Positions 1 through 9,096 of a stretch of 64,000 bases of DNA are shown piece by piece. Under the pieces are notes generated by a model. The model was not told where the DNA came from, searched no databases, and saw only the letters and a program-made list of their open reading frames with translations. The stretch lies in the NCBI GenBank assembly GCA_963817755.1, contig CAWFPB010000002.1, positions 62,001 through 126,000 of the forward strand, in the 5' to 3' direction. This DNA comes from Oleiagrimonas sp963817755 (GTDB taxonomy: Bacteria; Pseudomonadota; Gammaproteobacteria; Xanthomonadales; Rhodanobacteraceae). Made by a program: the position numbers and the translations under genes. Numbering within the stretch: position 1 is the stretch's first letter; each line of letters starts with the position of its first letter.

Positions 1-444
1 GGGCGCGGCGCGGTTCCAGCTGCTCACGCACACGTCGGCGCCGTGCTCCCTGGCGTCGCCGTGGTAGCTGCCCCAGGGCAGGGCCAGGATCGCCACCTCG
101 ACCACGTTGTCGGCCGGCAGCACGCCCAGGCCGCCGGCGCCGCGGAACACCAGCGGGCGCACGTAGGCCGAGTCCATGCCGTTGGCGGCCACGACCTCGC
201 GGCAGGCGGCGTCGATCTGGTCGGGCGTGTAGCCGACGTTGATGCCGTACACGCGTGCCGAGGCGAACAGGCGCCGGGTATGGTCGGCCAGGCGGAAAAA
301 GCGCGGGCCGTCGGGCGTGGCGTAGACGCGCTCGCCCTCGAACACCGAGGAGCCGTAGTGCAGGGCGTGGGCGCTGACGTGCACGGTGGCCTCGTGCCAG
401 GGCGCGAGCCGGCCGTTGTGCCAGATCAGGGGGGAGTCGCTCAT
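1..444 (-). CDS. ilvE: Branched-chain amino acid aminotransferase, N-terminal part (runs off the window)
   Basis: PLP-dependent transaminase of fold type IV that performs the last step of Leu, Ile and Val synthesis in the cytoplasm. The 148 visible residues begin MSDSPLIWHNGRL and contain the N-terminal family pattern HALHYGSSVFEGERVY, followed by RLADHTRRL and a YVRPLVFRG segment. The catalytic lysine lies beyond the window. The ATG start is preceded by GAGG at a good distance and lies 29 bases downstream of the leuA stop, so the two genes are probably cotranscribed and share the Leu/Val/Ile leader upstream. The family assignment is firm; only the C-terminal half is unseen. Confidence 0.9.
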   Translation of the reverse strand, partial: MSDSPLIWHNGRLAPWHEATVHVSAHALHYGSSVFEGERVYATPDGPRFFRLADHTRRLFASARVYGINVGYTPDQIDAACREVVAANGMDSAYVRPLVFRGAGGLGVLPADNVVEVAILALPWGSYHGDAREHGADVCVSSWNRAAP

Positions 445-473
445 GGATGCCTCGCGGGAAGTCCGGTGGGTGT

Positions 474-2061
<1,588 letters not shown>

Positions 2062-2093
2062 CTTCGGCTCCGCTGAGCGCGGGCGAAGGGCAC

Positions 2094-2125
2094 AAAAAAA
2101 CCCCGCATCCTGTTCGGGTGCGGGG
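2094..2125 (-). terminator. Rho-independent attenuator of the leu/ilv leader
   Basis: On the minus strand a 10-base arm (2125-2116) pairs with 2110-2101 with one C-A mismatch, has a 5-base loop, and is followed by seven T residues (2100-2094). It lies between the leader peptide stop at 2173 and the leuA start at 2061. The arm segment 2124-2117 is also perfectly complementary over 8 bases to 2184-2177, at the end of the leader peptide coding sequence, which provides the alternative antiterminator pairing. Confidence 0.85.
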
Positions 2126-2172
2126 TTTAGGGAGTCCGTAATGTGGTCTGGAAAAACCGTGGACGCGTGCCC

Positions 2173-2241
2173 TTAACCCGCACCTCCGCTGGTAATGAGA
2201 AGGGTAATGAGTACTAGGACTAGGGCAGCAAGCTGCGTCAT
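2173..2241 (-). CDS. Leu/Val/Ile/Thr-rich leader peptide controlling leuA-ilvE
   Basis: A 22-residue open frame beginning MTQLAALVLVLITLL and holding six Leu, two Val, two Ile and three Thr, ending about 50 bases before a classical attenuator. Four of the six Leu codons are CTA or CTT, Val includes GTA and both Ile codons are ATT; these are uncommon in this GC-rich DNA, where CTG, GTG and ATC dominate. This is the design of a ribosome-stalling leader: slow translation when charged Leu-tRNA is scarce should free the last codons (2184-2177) to pair with the attenuator's 5' arm. The Shine-Dalgarno is not obvious. The role is inferred from composition and position. Confidence 0.8.
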   Translation of the reverse strand: MTQLAALVLVLITLLITSGGAG

Positions 2242-2326
2242 GCCGCGCACGGGCAGCACGATGCCGGCCGGGGCGAACCCGGTGGCGGAAGCGTCGTGCT
2301 GGCGAGAAACGTGCGGCATGGACTCG

Positions 2327-2355
2327 AAGCTACGCGGGCTCCAGGGTGAAGTCAA
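2327..2355 (-). promoter_or_regulatory. Putative sigma-70 promoter of the leader-leuA-ilvE operon
   Basis: On the minus strand TTGACT (2355-2350) and TAGCTT (2332-2327) are separated by 17 bases, in the thrC-leader gap about 80 bases upstream of the leader peptide start. The -35 box is near consensus and the -10 box weaker. It would give the leu genes a transcript of their own in addition to any readthrough from thr. Confidence 0.5.
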
Positions 2356-2444
2356 CTGCTTATGACAAATGGAAGTATGGACGTCCATTTTTCCGTGCAT
2401 GACACGCATCCGGACGTCCGTACGGAGATGGATGCGTCGTGCCA

Positions 2445-3737
2445 TCAGCGTTCCAGGGCCGCGCGCAGTGCATCGTCGTCGGCCGGCATCGGCGCGGCCG
2501 ACGAGGCGCGCTCCAGCAGGAGTGCCAGGGGCGCGGGAACCGGCACGCTGCGGCCCGCGCGGGGTTCGACCACGCTCTCGAACTTGGCCGCGTGTGCCGT
2601 CGAGACCGCGATCCAGGGGCCGTCGCGGCCGTGGTCGCGAAGTCGTCCCAGCTCGTGCAGTGCCGTGGCGGTGTGCGGGCATATCAGCAGGTCGTGATGC
2701 ACGGCCATGTCGCGGATGGTGGCGGTGATGGCCGTGTCGTCGACGCTGCCGGCGCTGACCGTCCGGCGTAGTTCGGCATCATCCGGGACCAGCCAGCGCA
2801 GGCGTTCGGCGTTGCTCGGCGCGCCCACGTCCATGGCGTTGGCCAGGGTCGCCACGCTGGCGCGCGGGCGGTAGACGCCGCCGGCCAGGAAGTCGGGCAG
2901 CACGGTGTTGGCGTTGCAGGCCAGGTGCACCGGGCCGATGGGCAGGCCCATGGCGCGCGCCATCAGGCAGGCCAGCGCATTGCCGAGGTTGCCGGTCGGC
3001 ACGATATAGCCCGGTGCCTGGCCGTGGCGGGCGCGGTACTGCAGCGCGCTGTGCGCGTAGTAGCTCATCTGCGGGAGCAGACGGCCCAGGCTGATGCTGT
3101 TGGCCGAGCTCAGCGGCACGCGCTCGCGCAGCGCGACGTCCCCCAGCGCGCGCTTGACCATGCGTTGGCAGTCATCGAAATTGCCGGCAACGCGGAAGGC
3201 CTCCACGTTGTCGCCGAAGCAGCCCAGCTGGTGGGCCTGGCGCGGCGAGACGCGTCCGTCGGGATACAGCACCACCACGCGAAAGCCCGGGACGCGGTGG
3301 AAGGCCGCCGCCACCGCGGCGCCGGTGTCGCCGGACGTGGCCACCAGGATGGTCAGCTCCGGCGCGTCGGGACCGCGCAGGTGGCGCAGGCAGGCGGCCA
3401 GGAAGCGTGCGCCGACGTCCTTGAACGCGGCGGTCGGACCGTGAAACAGCTCCAGCAGGTGCGCATCGAGCGTGGGCAACGGACGCAGCGGGGTATCGAA
3501 GTCCAGGGCCTCGGTGCAGATCGCATCCAGTTGTGCAGCCAGCGGGTCGCCGTTGAAATACGGGCGCAGCAGCCAGGCGGCGACCTCGGCCAGGGAGGCT
3601 TCGGGATCGATGCCGGCCGGATCCACGCGGGGCAGGGTTTCGGGGACATACAGGCCGCCGTCCGGCGCCAGGCCGGCGGCGATCGCCGCGCTCAGGCTGA
3701 CGGCGGGCGCATGGCCGCGCGTACTCACGAAGCGCAT
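2445..3737 (-). CDS. thrC: Threonine synthase
   Basis: PLP enzyme converting O-phosphohomoserine to threonine in the cytoplasm. The 430-residue protein shows the N-terminal YVPETLPR region, the PLP lysine in HGPTAAFKDVGARF, the phosphate-contacting ATSGDTGAAV loop, SSANSISLGRLLPQ and the glycine-rich PTGNLGNALA. Length is normal for the long (E. coli-type) form. The ATG is preceded by CGGAGG and lies 13 bases inside the 3' end of thrB, so it is translationally coupled. It is the last gene of the thr operon; the downstream gap holds a new promoter and leader for leuA. Confidence 0.95.
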   Translation of the reverse strand: MRFVSTRGHAPAVSLSAAIAAGLAPDGGLYVPETLPRVDPAGIDPEASLAEVAAWLLRPYFNGDPLAAQLDAICTEALDFDTPLRPLPTLDAHLLELFHGPTAAFKDVGARFLAACLRHLRGPDAPELTILVATSGDTGAAVAAAFHRVPGFRVVVLYPDGRVSPRQAHQLGCFGDNVEAFRVAGNFDDCQRMVKRALGDVALRERVPLSSANSISLGRLLPQMSYYAHSALQYRARHGQAPGYIVPTGNLGNALACLMARAMGLPIGPVHLACNANTVLPDFLAGGVYRPRASVATLANAMDVGAPSNAERLRWLVPDDAELRRTVSAGSVDDTAITATIRDMAVHHDLLICPHTATALHELGRLRDHGRDGPWIAVSTAHAAKFESVVEPRAGRSVPVPAPLALLLERASSAAPMPADDDALRAALER

Positions 3738-4669
3738 GGGCACACCTCCGCAGCGGGGCCGTCGACGGGCGCGACAAAACGGTCGCAGTCCAGGCCGTGC
3801 GCGGCGAAGGCGGCGGCCATGTCGTGCGCGGCCGCTTCGGCCTGCGCACGGGTTTCGAACCAGGCGAACACACTGGGACCGGCGCCCGAGATGCTGGCGC
3901 CCAGGGCGTCCTGGTCGAGGGCGGCGCGCTGTACCGCGGCGAAGCCGGGGATCAGCGGCGCGCGTCGCGGTTCCACCAGCACGTCGCGCAGTCCTTCGCG
4001 CACCAGGGCGGCCTCGCCGCGCTGGCAACCGCTGAGGAACAGGGCCAGGTGCGCGCTCTGGGTCACGAAGTCGGACAGCGGGTACGGTGCGGCGAGCGCC
4101 TCGCGCGAGCGGCGCGTCTCCAGCACCGTGTGCGGGTGGACCAGGGCGACATGCCAGGTCTCCGGCACCGGGATGCGCAGCAGCCGGTCGCGGGTGGCCA
4201 GCACCAGCCCGCCCAGCAGCATCGAGCCGAGGTTGTCGCCATGACGCCCGCCACTGGCCACGGCCTCGCCTTCGAGCGCGAACGGATACAGCGCCTCGCG
4301 CGAAAGCGGCGCATCGAGCAACGCGTTGGCGGCGACCAGCGCGGCCACGCACGAGGCCGCCGAGCCGCCCATGCCCGAACCCAGCGCGATGCCCTTGTGC
4401 AGGCGAACGGCGAAGCCGAACGGCAGGTCCAGCGCTTCGCGCATGGCCAGCAGGGCTGCGCCGGCGGTGTTGTCGCGGGCCGCGTGCGGCAGGTCCGTGA
4501 CGCAGCCGGTGATGGCCTCGATGCGCACTTCGGGCGTCTCGATGCGGCGAACCTCGGCGCGGTCGCCGGCACCGTCCAGGCTGTGGCCGAGGATATCGAA
4601 GCCCACGCCGATGTTGCCGACGCTGGCCGGCGAGAAGGCGCAGGCACGGTCCGCGGGCATGGCGCTCAT
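3725..4669 (-). CDS. thrB: Homoserine kinase
   Basis: GHMP-family kinase that phosphorylates homoserine, the second dedicated step to threonine. It has 314 residues beginning MSAMPADRACAF, with SVGNIGVGFD near the N-terminus, the ATP-binding glycine loop LGSGMGGSAASC, and the C-terminal GHMP segment ISGAGPSVFAWF. The start overlaps the stop of the upstream homoserine dehydrogenase gene as ATGA, and the 3' end overlaps thrC by 13 bases, making a tightly coupled operon. All expected motifs are present. Confidence 0.95.
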   Translation of the reverse strand: MSAMPADRACAFSPASVGNIGVGFDILGHSLDGAGDRAEVRRIETPEVRIEAITGCVTDLPHAARDNTAGAALLAMREALDLPFGFAVRLHKGIALGSGMGGSAASCVAALVAANALLDAPLSREALYPFALEGEAVASGGRHGDNLGSMLLGGLVLATRDRLLRIPVPETWHVALVHPHTVLETRRSREALAAPYPLSDFVTQSAHLALFLSGCQRGEAALVREGLRDVLVEPRRAPLIPGFAAVQRAALDQDALGASISGAGPSVFAWFETRAQAEAAAHDMAAAFAAHGLDCDRFVAPVDGPAAEVCPCAS

Positions 4670-5790
4670 GCGCGCACCTCGGCGGCCACCCGCAGCAGGT
4701 CGGCGAACACGCCGGCGGCAGTCACTTCCGGCCCGGCACCGGGCCCCTGCACGCGCAGCGGATTGTCGGCGTAGCGGCGGGTGCGGAACAGCACGATGTT
4801 GTCGCTCAGGCGGCCCTGCGCCAGCGGATGGCCGGCCGGCAGTTCCTCCAGGGCGACCTGTGCGCGACCGTCGGCATGCAGCCGGCCAACGTGGCGCAAC
4901 ACCGAACCGCGTGCGGCGGCCGCTGCGTGACGCCGGGCGAGCGGTTCGTCCAGGGCCTGCAGGCGCTGCATGCAGGCATCGAGGTCGAGTTCGCGCAGTT
5001 CGGGCGGTACCAGCGATTGCACGTGTACATCCTCCAGGGAGAGATCCATGCCGGCCTCGCGCGCCAGGATCACCAGCTTGCGGGCCACGTCGACGCCGTC
5101 CAGGTCGGCGCGCGGGTCGGGTTCGGTATAGCCCAGGTCGCGGGCCTGGCGCACGCGTTGCGAGAACGGCTGGCGCCCATCGTAGCCGTCGAACAGCCAG
5201 GCCAGGGTGCCGGAAAACAGGCCCTCGACCGAACACAGGGTATCGCCGGTGGCGATCAGGTCGCGCAGGGTCTGCACCACCGGCAAACCGGCTCCAACCG
5301 TGGCCTCGTAGCGCAGCAGCGCCCCGCTGCCGCGCGCCTGGCCGATCGCGTGCCAGCGTTCCAGCGGTCCGCTGATGGCCAGCTTGTTCGGGGTGACCAC
5401 GTGCAGGCCGGCACGCAGCCACGATGCATAGCGCTCGGCGACCGATTCGCTGGCGCTGCAATCGATCACGACCGGACTGGGCAGGGCGCCGAGCCGTGCG
5501 CCGAACTGGTCCAGGTCGGAGGGATACCAGGTGCGGGTGCCGGGCGCATCCGGGGCCAGCGACGGATTCTCGTGGTCCAGCCACATGCGCCGGCTGTCGG
5601 CCACGATGCGCACGCGCAGGTCCAGGCGCAGCTCGCGCTGCAGGGGCCCGCGGGCGGCCAGCAGCTGCTCGAGCAGCGCGCGCCCGACCTGGCCGGGTCC
5701 GACCAGGCCCACGCTCAGCTCGCGCAGCGGGGGCGCCGGTCGCACGGGCGGCGCCGGTGCGGGGTTCAGGGATGATGCGGGGATGTTCAC
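4666..5790 (-). CDS. thrA: Homoserine dehydrogenase of ThrA type without an aspartokinase domain
   Basis: NAD(P)-dependent reduction of aspartate semialdehyde to homoserine. The 374-residue protein matches only the C-terminal half of E. coli-type ThrA: nucleotide loop VGLVGPGQVGRALLEQL, VVTPNKLAISGP, YEATVGAGLPVVQTLRD, TEPDPRADLDGVDVARK and the terminal DVTAAGVFADLLR. The GTG start at 5790 is fixed by AGGAGG six bases upstream, and what lies upstream is the thr leader, so no aspartokinase or ACT domain is encoded here. A longer in-frame extension exists but would read through the leader region. First gene of the thr operon. Aspartokinase must be supplied elsewhere, and feedback control may differ from bifunctional ThrA. 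Confidence 0.92.
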   Translation of the reverse strand: MNIPASSLNPAPAPPVRPAPPLRELSVGLVGPGQVGRALLEQLLAARGPLQRELRLDLRVRIVADSRRMWLDHENPSLAPDAPGTRTWYPSDLDQFGARLGALPSPVVIDCSASESVAERYASWLRAGLHVVTPNKLAISGPLERWHAIGQARGSGALLRYEATVGAGLPVVQTLRDLIATGDTLCSVEGLFSGTLAWLFDGYDGRQPFSQRVRQARDLGYTEPDPRADLDGVDVARKLVILAREAGMDLSLEDVHVQSLVPPELRELDLDACMQRLQALDEPLARRHAAAAARGSVLRHVGRLHADGRAQVALEELPAGHPLAQGRLSDNIVLFRTRRYADNPLRVQGPGAGPEVTAAGVFADLLRVAAEVRA

Positions 5791-5846
5791 GTCGAGCCTC
5801 CTGGGGAGGCCCCGTGTCCTTCGCCGGGTCGGGGATGATCGCATCG

Positions 5847-5876
5847 CGGCCCCCTGCCCTTCGAAGGGCGGGGCCG
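5847..5876 (-). promoter_or_regulatory. GC-rich hairpin between the thr leader and homoserine dehydrogenase
   Basis: A 7-base outer stem (5876-5870 with 5853-5847) encloses the 14-base palindrome GCCCTTCGAAGGGC, with a small bulge. It sits where a thr attenuator is expected, 13 bases after the leader peptide stop. No T-run follows on the minus strand, so it is not a textbook intrinsic terminator; it could be an antiterminator stem or a Rho-dependent site. Confidence 0.45.
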
Positions 5877-5888
5877 TTTGCGTTGGGA

Positions 5889-6011
5889 TCAACCGCGCAC
5901 GAACACCCGCACCGGGTAGGTACCGGTGGTGGTCGTGGTGGTCGTGGTGATCACCAGGCTTGCGCATGCAGACGTTTCCCGGCGACAGGCGGGGAAGTCC
6001 AGCGGATGCAT
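5889..6011 (-). CDS. thrL: Threonine operon leader peptide
   Basis: Short frame directly upstream of homoserine dehydrogenase containing Val-Ile, seven consecutive Thr codons, Gly-Thr, then TYPVRVFVRG and a TGA stop. Thr/Ile-rich leaders of this kind (ThrL) control thr operons by ribosome-mediated attenuation. The start is uncertain: ATG at 6011 is used here. An in-frame ATG at 6032 coincides with the predicted transcription start, and a GTG immediately before the Thr run is also possible. No clear Shine-Dalgarno precedes any of them. The repeated ACC/ACG run is hard to explain otherwise. Confidence 0.72.
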   Translation of the reverse strand: MHPLDFPACRRETSACASLVITTTTTTTTGTYPVRVFVRG

Positions 6012-6039
6012 GCGGGCGCTTGATGGTGACATGGGATCG

Positions 6040-6069
6040 AAGGTAGCTGCGCACACGATCTGGTGTCAA
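6040..6069 (-). promoter_or_regulatory. Putative promoter of the thr operon
   Basis: Minus-strand TTGACA (6069-6064, consensus -35) and TACCTT (6045-6040) with an 18-base spacer, immediately upstream of the thr leader. The -35 overlaps the last bases of the cpdB-like gene. The transcript would start near 6033. Confidence 0.6.
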
Positions 6070-8042
6070 TGCCCCGGTTGCACGGCGTAGGTGGCCGTGC
6101 CGTCGGTGTCGGCGTGCAGCCGCCGCACGCCGTGCAGGCCGGCCTTGCGGGCGAGGCCCAGCGCGTGGGCGGGACCGGTGATCGTGACCGGGCCGCGCGT
6201 GGCCAGCGGCGCGAAATGCCACGACCGTGCCGGCAGGTCGGCGCGCGTGACGTGCGGATGGGCGCGGATCCAGTGCACCAGGATTTCGCGGTTGCCGTCG
6301 GGCGCGTCGAGCACGGTGGCGTGGCCGTCGAGCCCCGGGAAGTGGCCACCGCCGTTGGCGCGATAACTGTTGGTGGCGACGATGAACGTCTGGTCGGCGC
6401 GCACTGGCTTGCCATGGAAGGTCAGGTCGCGGATGCGCTGGCCGCGCGGGCGACGGACGTCAATTACATAGTGCACGCCGCCCTGGATCTGGTCGAAGTC
6501 GTAGCCGGGGAAGCGTGCGTTCACCAGCGGCTGCGGTGCGGTTTTCCGCGGATCGATGCGATGGAAGCGCGCGGCGGCGCGCTCCAGCCAGGCCTTCAGG
6601 CCGGCACCGTCCACGCGCACCGCGGCCAGGGTGTTGGGGTAGTAGTACAGGTCCGCGGCGCTGCGCAGGGTCAGCGGCCCGGGGGCGACGTCGGTGTAGT
6701 CGCCGGGGCCTCCCGTGCCGTTGCGGAACGCGGCCGCAGCCGAGAGCACCGGAAGGCCCTTCAGGTCGGGGCGGTTGGCGTCGATCCAGCGCTTGACGTA
6801 GGCGCGCTGGGCCACGTTGACGATGCCCACGGCGGTCGGGTTGCCCAGGTCGGCGAAGATGCTGGACAGGCGCACGTCGGTTCGCCCGATCGGGGTGTTC
6901 ACGTAGGCCACCGAGGCCTTCTGGACCTTGTTCACCAGCGGCCGGATGCGCGGGTCGGATGGCACGCAACGCGCGTCCCTGCAGATCGGCCAGACGTTGC
7001 TGTGGGCGGCCGATGCCTGCGACACCCAGCGCCCGTGGCGGCGCACCAGTATCAGGTGCACCAGGCCCAGGTCGCGACCGAAGAACCCGCCCATCACCGC
7101 CGGCACCCCGTGCACCGTGCCGCGCACGTCGTCCACGCCCGGCAGGTGCTTGTAGCGGGGGCCGGGGAAGACCTGGTGCTGGTGGCCCAGCAGCAGCGCA
7201 TCGATGCCGGGCACGCGCGCCAGGTACAGCCCGGCATTCTCCATGTCCGGCGTGTACGGCGCCGGGTCCAGGCCACCATGCAGCAGGGCCACGACCAGGT
7301 CCGGATGCTGCGCGCGCAGCTGCGGCAGGTACTTGCGTGCGGCCTCGACCACGCCCGTCACCGTGACCCGGCCGGCCAGGTGGCGCTTGTCCCACTGCAT
7401 GATCGGCGGTGGCGCGAAGCCGAGCACGCCGATGCGCAACGTGGCGCGGATCGTGCGGCCGTCCGGCGTGGTCGCGGTGACGTTCCGGTCGATCACCTTC
7501 CACGGGGCGTAGATCGGGGTGCCGTCGCGGGCGCTGAACACGTTCGACAGCACCAGCGGGAAGTGCGGCCCGTCGCAGCGCCGCTTCGGCACGCCGGCCA
7601 CGTTCATCGGGTGTCCGGTGACCTGGGCCAGGAACGGCAGGCCGTAGTTGAACTCATGGTTGCCGATGGTGCCAGCGGCGTAGCCGAGCGTGTCCATGGC
7701 CTTGTACACCGCCAGCTCGCGATCGCAGGCAAGCGGATGCGCCTGGGCCTGGTAGTCGGCCAGCACCGAGCCCTGGATCACGTCGCCGTCGTCGAACAGC
7801 ACCGTGTTGGCAAAGCGCCGGCGGGCACGCTCGATCAGGGTGGCGGTGCGGTCCAGCCCGACATGCGGGTCGGGCGACAGCGTGTAGTAGTCATAGCCCA
7901 GCACGTGGCTGTGGATGTCGGTGGTTTCCAGCAGCGTCAGGTGCACCGAGCTGCCCGCCGGGATCGATTCGGGCGCGGACGCCGGGGCCCGGGAAGCCAT
8001 GGCCAGGGACAGCAGCAGGACGGACAGGAGGCGCAGCGGCAT
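6066..8042 (-). CDS. cpdB: Periplasmic 2',3'-cyclic-nucleotide phosphodiesterase / 3'-nucleotidase
   Basis: Metallophosphoesterase plus 5'-nucleotidase C-terminal domain. The enzyme family hydrolyses 2',3'-cyclic nucleotides and 3'-nucleotides in the periplasm for phosphate and nucleoside salvage. The 658-residue protein has a signal peptide (MPLRLLSVLLLSLAMASRAPA), metal motifs DIHSHV, DDGDVIQGS, GNHEFNYG and LLLGHQHQVF, and the C-terminal substrate region with YYYPNTLAAVRVDG and NSYRANGGG. Length agrees with E. coli CpdB. ATG 8042 is chosen because the signal peptide begins there; an upstream TTG adds eight unlikely residues. It is a single-gene unit ending just before the thr promoter. Confidence 0.9.
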   Translation of the reverse strand: MPLRLLSVLLLSLAMASRAPASAPESIPAGSSVHLTLLETTDIHSHVLGYDYYTLSPDPHVGLDRTATLIERARRRFANTVLFDDGDVIQGSVLADYQAQAHPLACDRELAVYKAMDTLGYAAGTIGNHEFNYGLPFLAQVTGHPMNVAGVPKRRCDGPHFPLVLSNVFSARDGTPIYAPWKVIDRNVTATTPDGRTIRATLRIGVLGFAPPPIMQWDKRHLAGRVTVTGVVEAARKYLPQLRAQHPDLVVALLHGGLDPAPYTPDMENAGLYLARVPGIDALLLGHQHQVFPGPRYKHLPGVDDVRGTVHGVPAVMGGFFGRDLGLVHLILVRRHGRWVSQASAAHSNVWPICRDARCVPSDPRIRPLVNKVQKASVAYVNTPIGRTDVRLSSIFADLGNPTAVGIVNVAQRAYVKRWIDANRPDLKGLPVLSAAAAFRNGTGGPGDYTDVAPGPLTLRSAADLYYYPNTLAAVRVDGAGLKAWLERAAARFHRIDPRKTAPQPLVNARFPGYDFDQIQGGVHYVIDVRRPRGQRIRDLTFHGKPVRADQTFIVATNSYRANGGGHFPGLDGHATVLDAPDGNREILVHWIRAHPHVTRADLPARSWHFAPLATRGPVTITGPAHALGLARKAGLHGVRRLHADTDGTATYAVQPGH

Positions 8043-8214
8043 GAGGAAGGGTTGGCAAGCGGGCAATGCCGTTCATGACAGCATTGCCGGGTTTCCACCG
8101 CAAGACACCGGGCACCGATGCCCGGAGCCGTTCCGCGCCGGGCAGGCTTTGGTTATGATCGATGCCATGCCGCGGGTGGGGACCGGAGCGGCCGTTCCTC
8201 GGGGGAGGCGCAAC

Positions 8215-8382
8215 ATGACCAGTGAGAGATTTCGCGGGGGGTGCCTGCTGTACGTGGCCGCATGCCGCGTGGCCCGCGGCGACTTCACCGGAACCTCCTT
8301 CGGCCGGCCGGCCAGCATCCACGGGAGGGTCGCGCACCGTCGGGGTGAACCGGTCGGACCGGTTCCGGGGTCCGGCACGTGA
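8215..8382 (+). CDS. Possible small ORF coupled to the YhhN gene
   Basis: A 55-residue frame starting MTSERFRGGCLLYVA, preceded by a strong Shine-Dalgarno (GGGGGAGG) 8 bases before its ATG. Its TGA overlaps the GTG start of the next gene as GTGA. The protein is not recognised and is Arg/Gly-rich, so the frame may serve only to couple translation, or may not be used. The evidence is the ribosome-binding site and the overlap alone. Confidence 0.35.
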   Translation: MTSERFRGGCLLYVAACRVARGDFTGTSFGRPASIHGRVAHRRGEPVGPVPGSGT

Positions 8383-9095
8383 GCGAACGCGCGGCATGGG
8401 GCTGGCGCGTGGTGGTCGTGCCGTTCGTGTTCGCGGCCATCGCCGCGGCCCTGCTGGGGCACCCTGCGCGGATCCTGTACCAGGTGTGCAAGCCGCTGGC
8501 CACGTTGCTGATCCTGGCCGGCGCCTGGTACGTCGCCACGCCGGTCTCGCGGCGCTACCAGCTGTGGGTCGCGGTCGGCCTGCTGCTGTGCCTGGCCGGC
8601 GACGTGCTGCTGTTGCCGCCCTGGGACACGTTCGTGGCGGGCCTGGCCTGCTTCCTGCTGGCGCACCTGATGTTCTTCGCCGCCTTCGGCGAAGGTGTGC
8701 GAAGACCGGCGTGGCTGCCAGCCATGGGGGCGGCCTTTGCCACCGGCACGCTCTTCCTGGCGCTGTTGTGGCGGGATCTGCCCGGGCCGCTGCGGCTCCC
8801 CATGGTCCTGTATACCGTCGTGATCTCGTTGATGGTGGGCCAGGCCATCGGGCGCGCCTGGCGCTTGCGCGGGCGGGGTGATTCCGGGCGCAGCGCCGGC
8901 TATGCCGCCTTCGGTGCGCTGTTGTTCGTGATCAGCGATGTCCTGCTGGCCTACGACCGCTTCCACGACCATCTGCCGCTGGCGCCGCTGTGGATCCTGG
9001 GCGGCTACTATGTCGCCATCGCCTGCATCGCGCGTTCGGTGTACCTGCCGGGCGGCCCCGGCCCCGGGCCGCCAACCCGGACCACGGACACATGA
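8379..9095 (+). CDS. YhhN-family (TMEM86/lysoplasmalogenase-like) membrane protein
   Basis: Integral inner-membrane protein of 238 residues with about eight hydrophobic segments. The conserved YhhN pattern is visible as GDVLLL in the first half and FVISDVLLAYDRF in the second; these acidic membrane residues are diagnostic of the family. Animal TMEM86 members hydrolyse the vinyl-ether bond of lysoplasmalogens; the bacterial substrate is mostly unproven. The GTG start overlaps the stop of the small upstream frame, and the next gene starts two bases after its stop, so the two form an operon with an AGMO-like enzyme. Confidence 0.82.
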   Translation: MSERAAWGWRVVVVPFVFAAIAAALLGHPARILYQVCKPLATLLILAGAWYVATPVSRRYQLWVAVGLLLCLAGDVLLLPPWDTFVAGLACFLLAHLMFFAAFGEGVRRPAWLPAMGAAFATGTLFLALLWRDLPGPLRLPMVLYTVVISLMVGQAIGRAWRLRGRGDSGRSAGYAAFGALLFVISDVLLAYDRFHDHLPLAPLWILGGYYVAIACIARSVYLPGGPGPGPPTRTTDT

Positions 9096-9096
9096 G

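Noticed and set aside
5889..5970. His-Asp repeat reading (HHDHHDHH) of the thr leader region in another frame
   Set aside because: The same bases read Thr-Thr-Thr in the frame that precedes homoserine dehydrogenase, which matches known thr leaders; the His reading has no supporting context.
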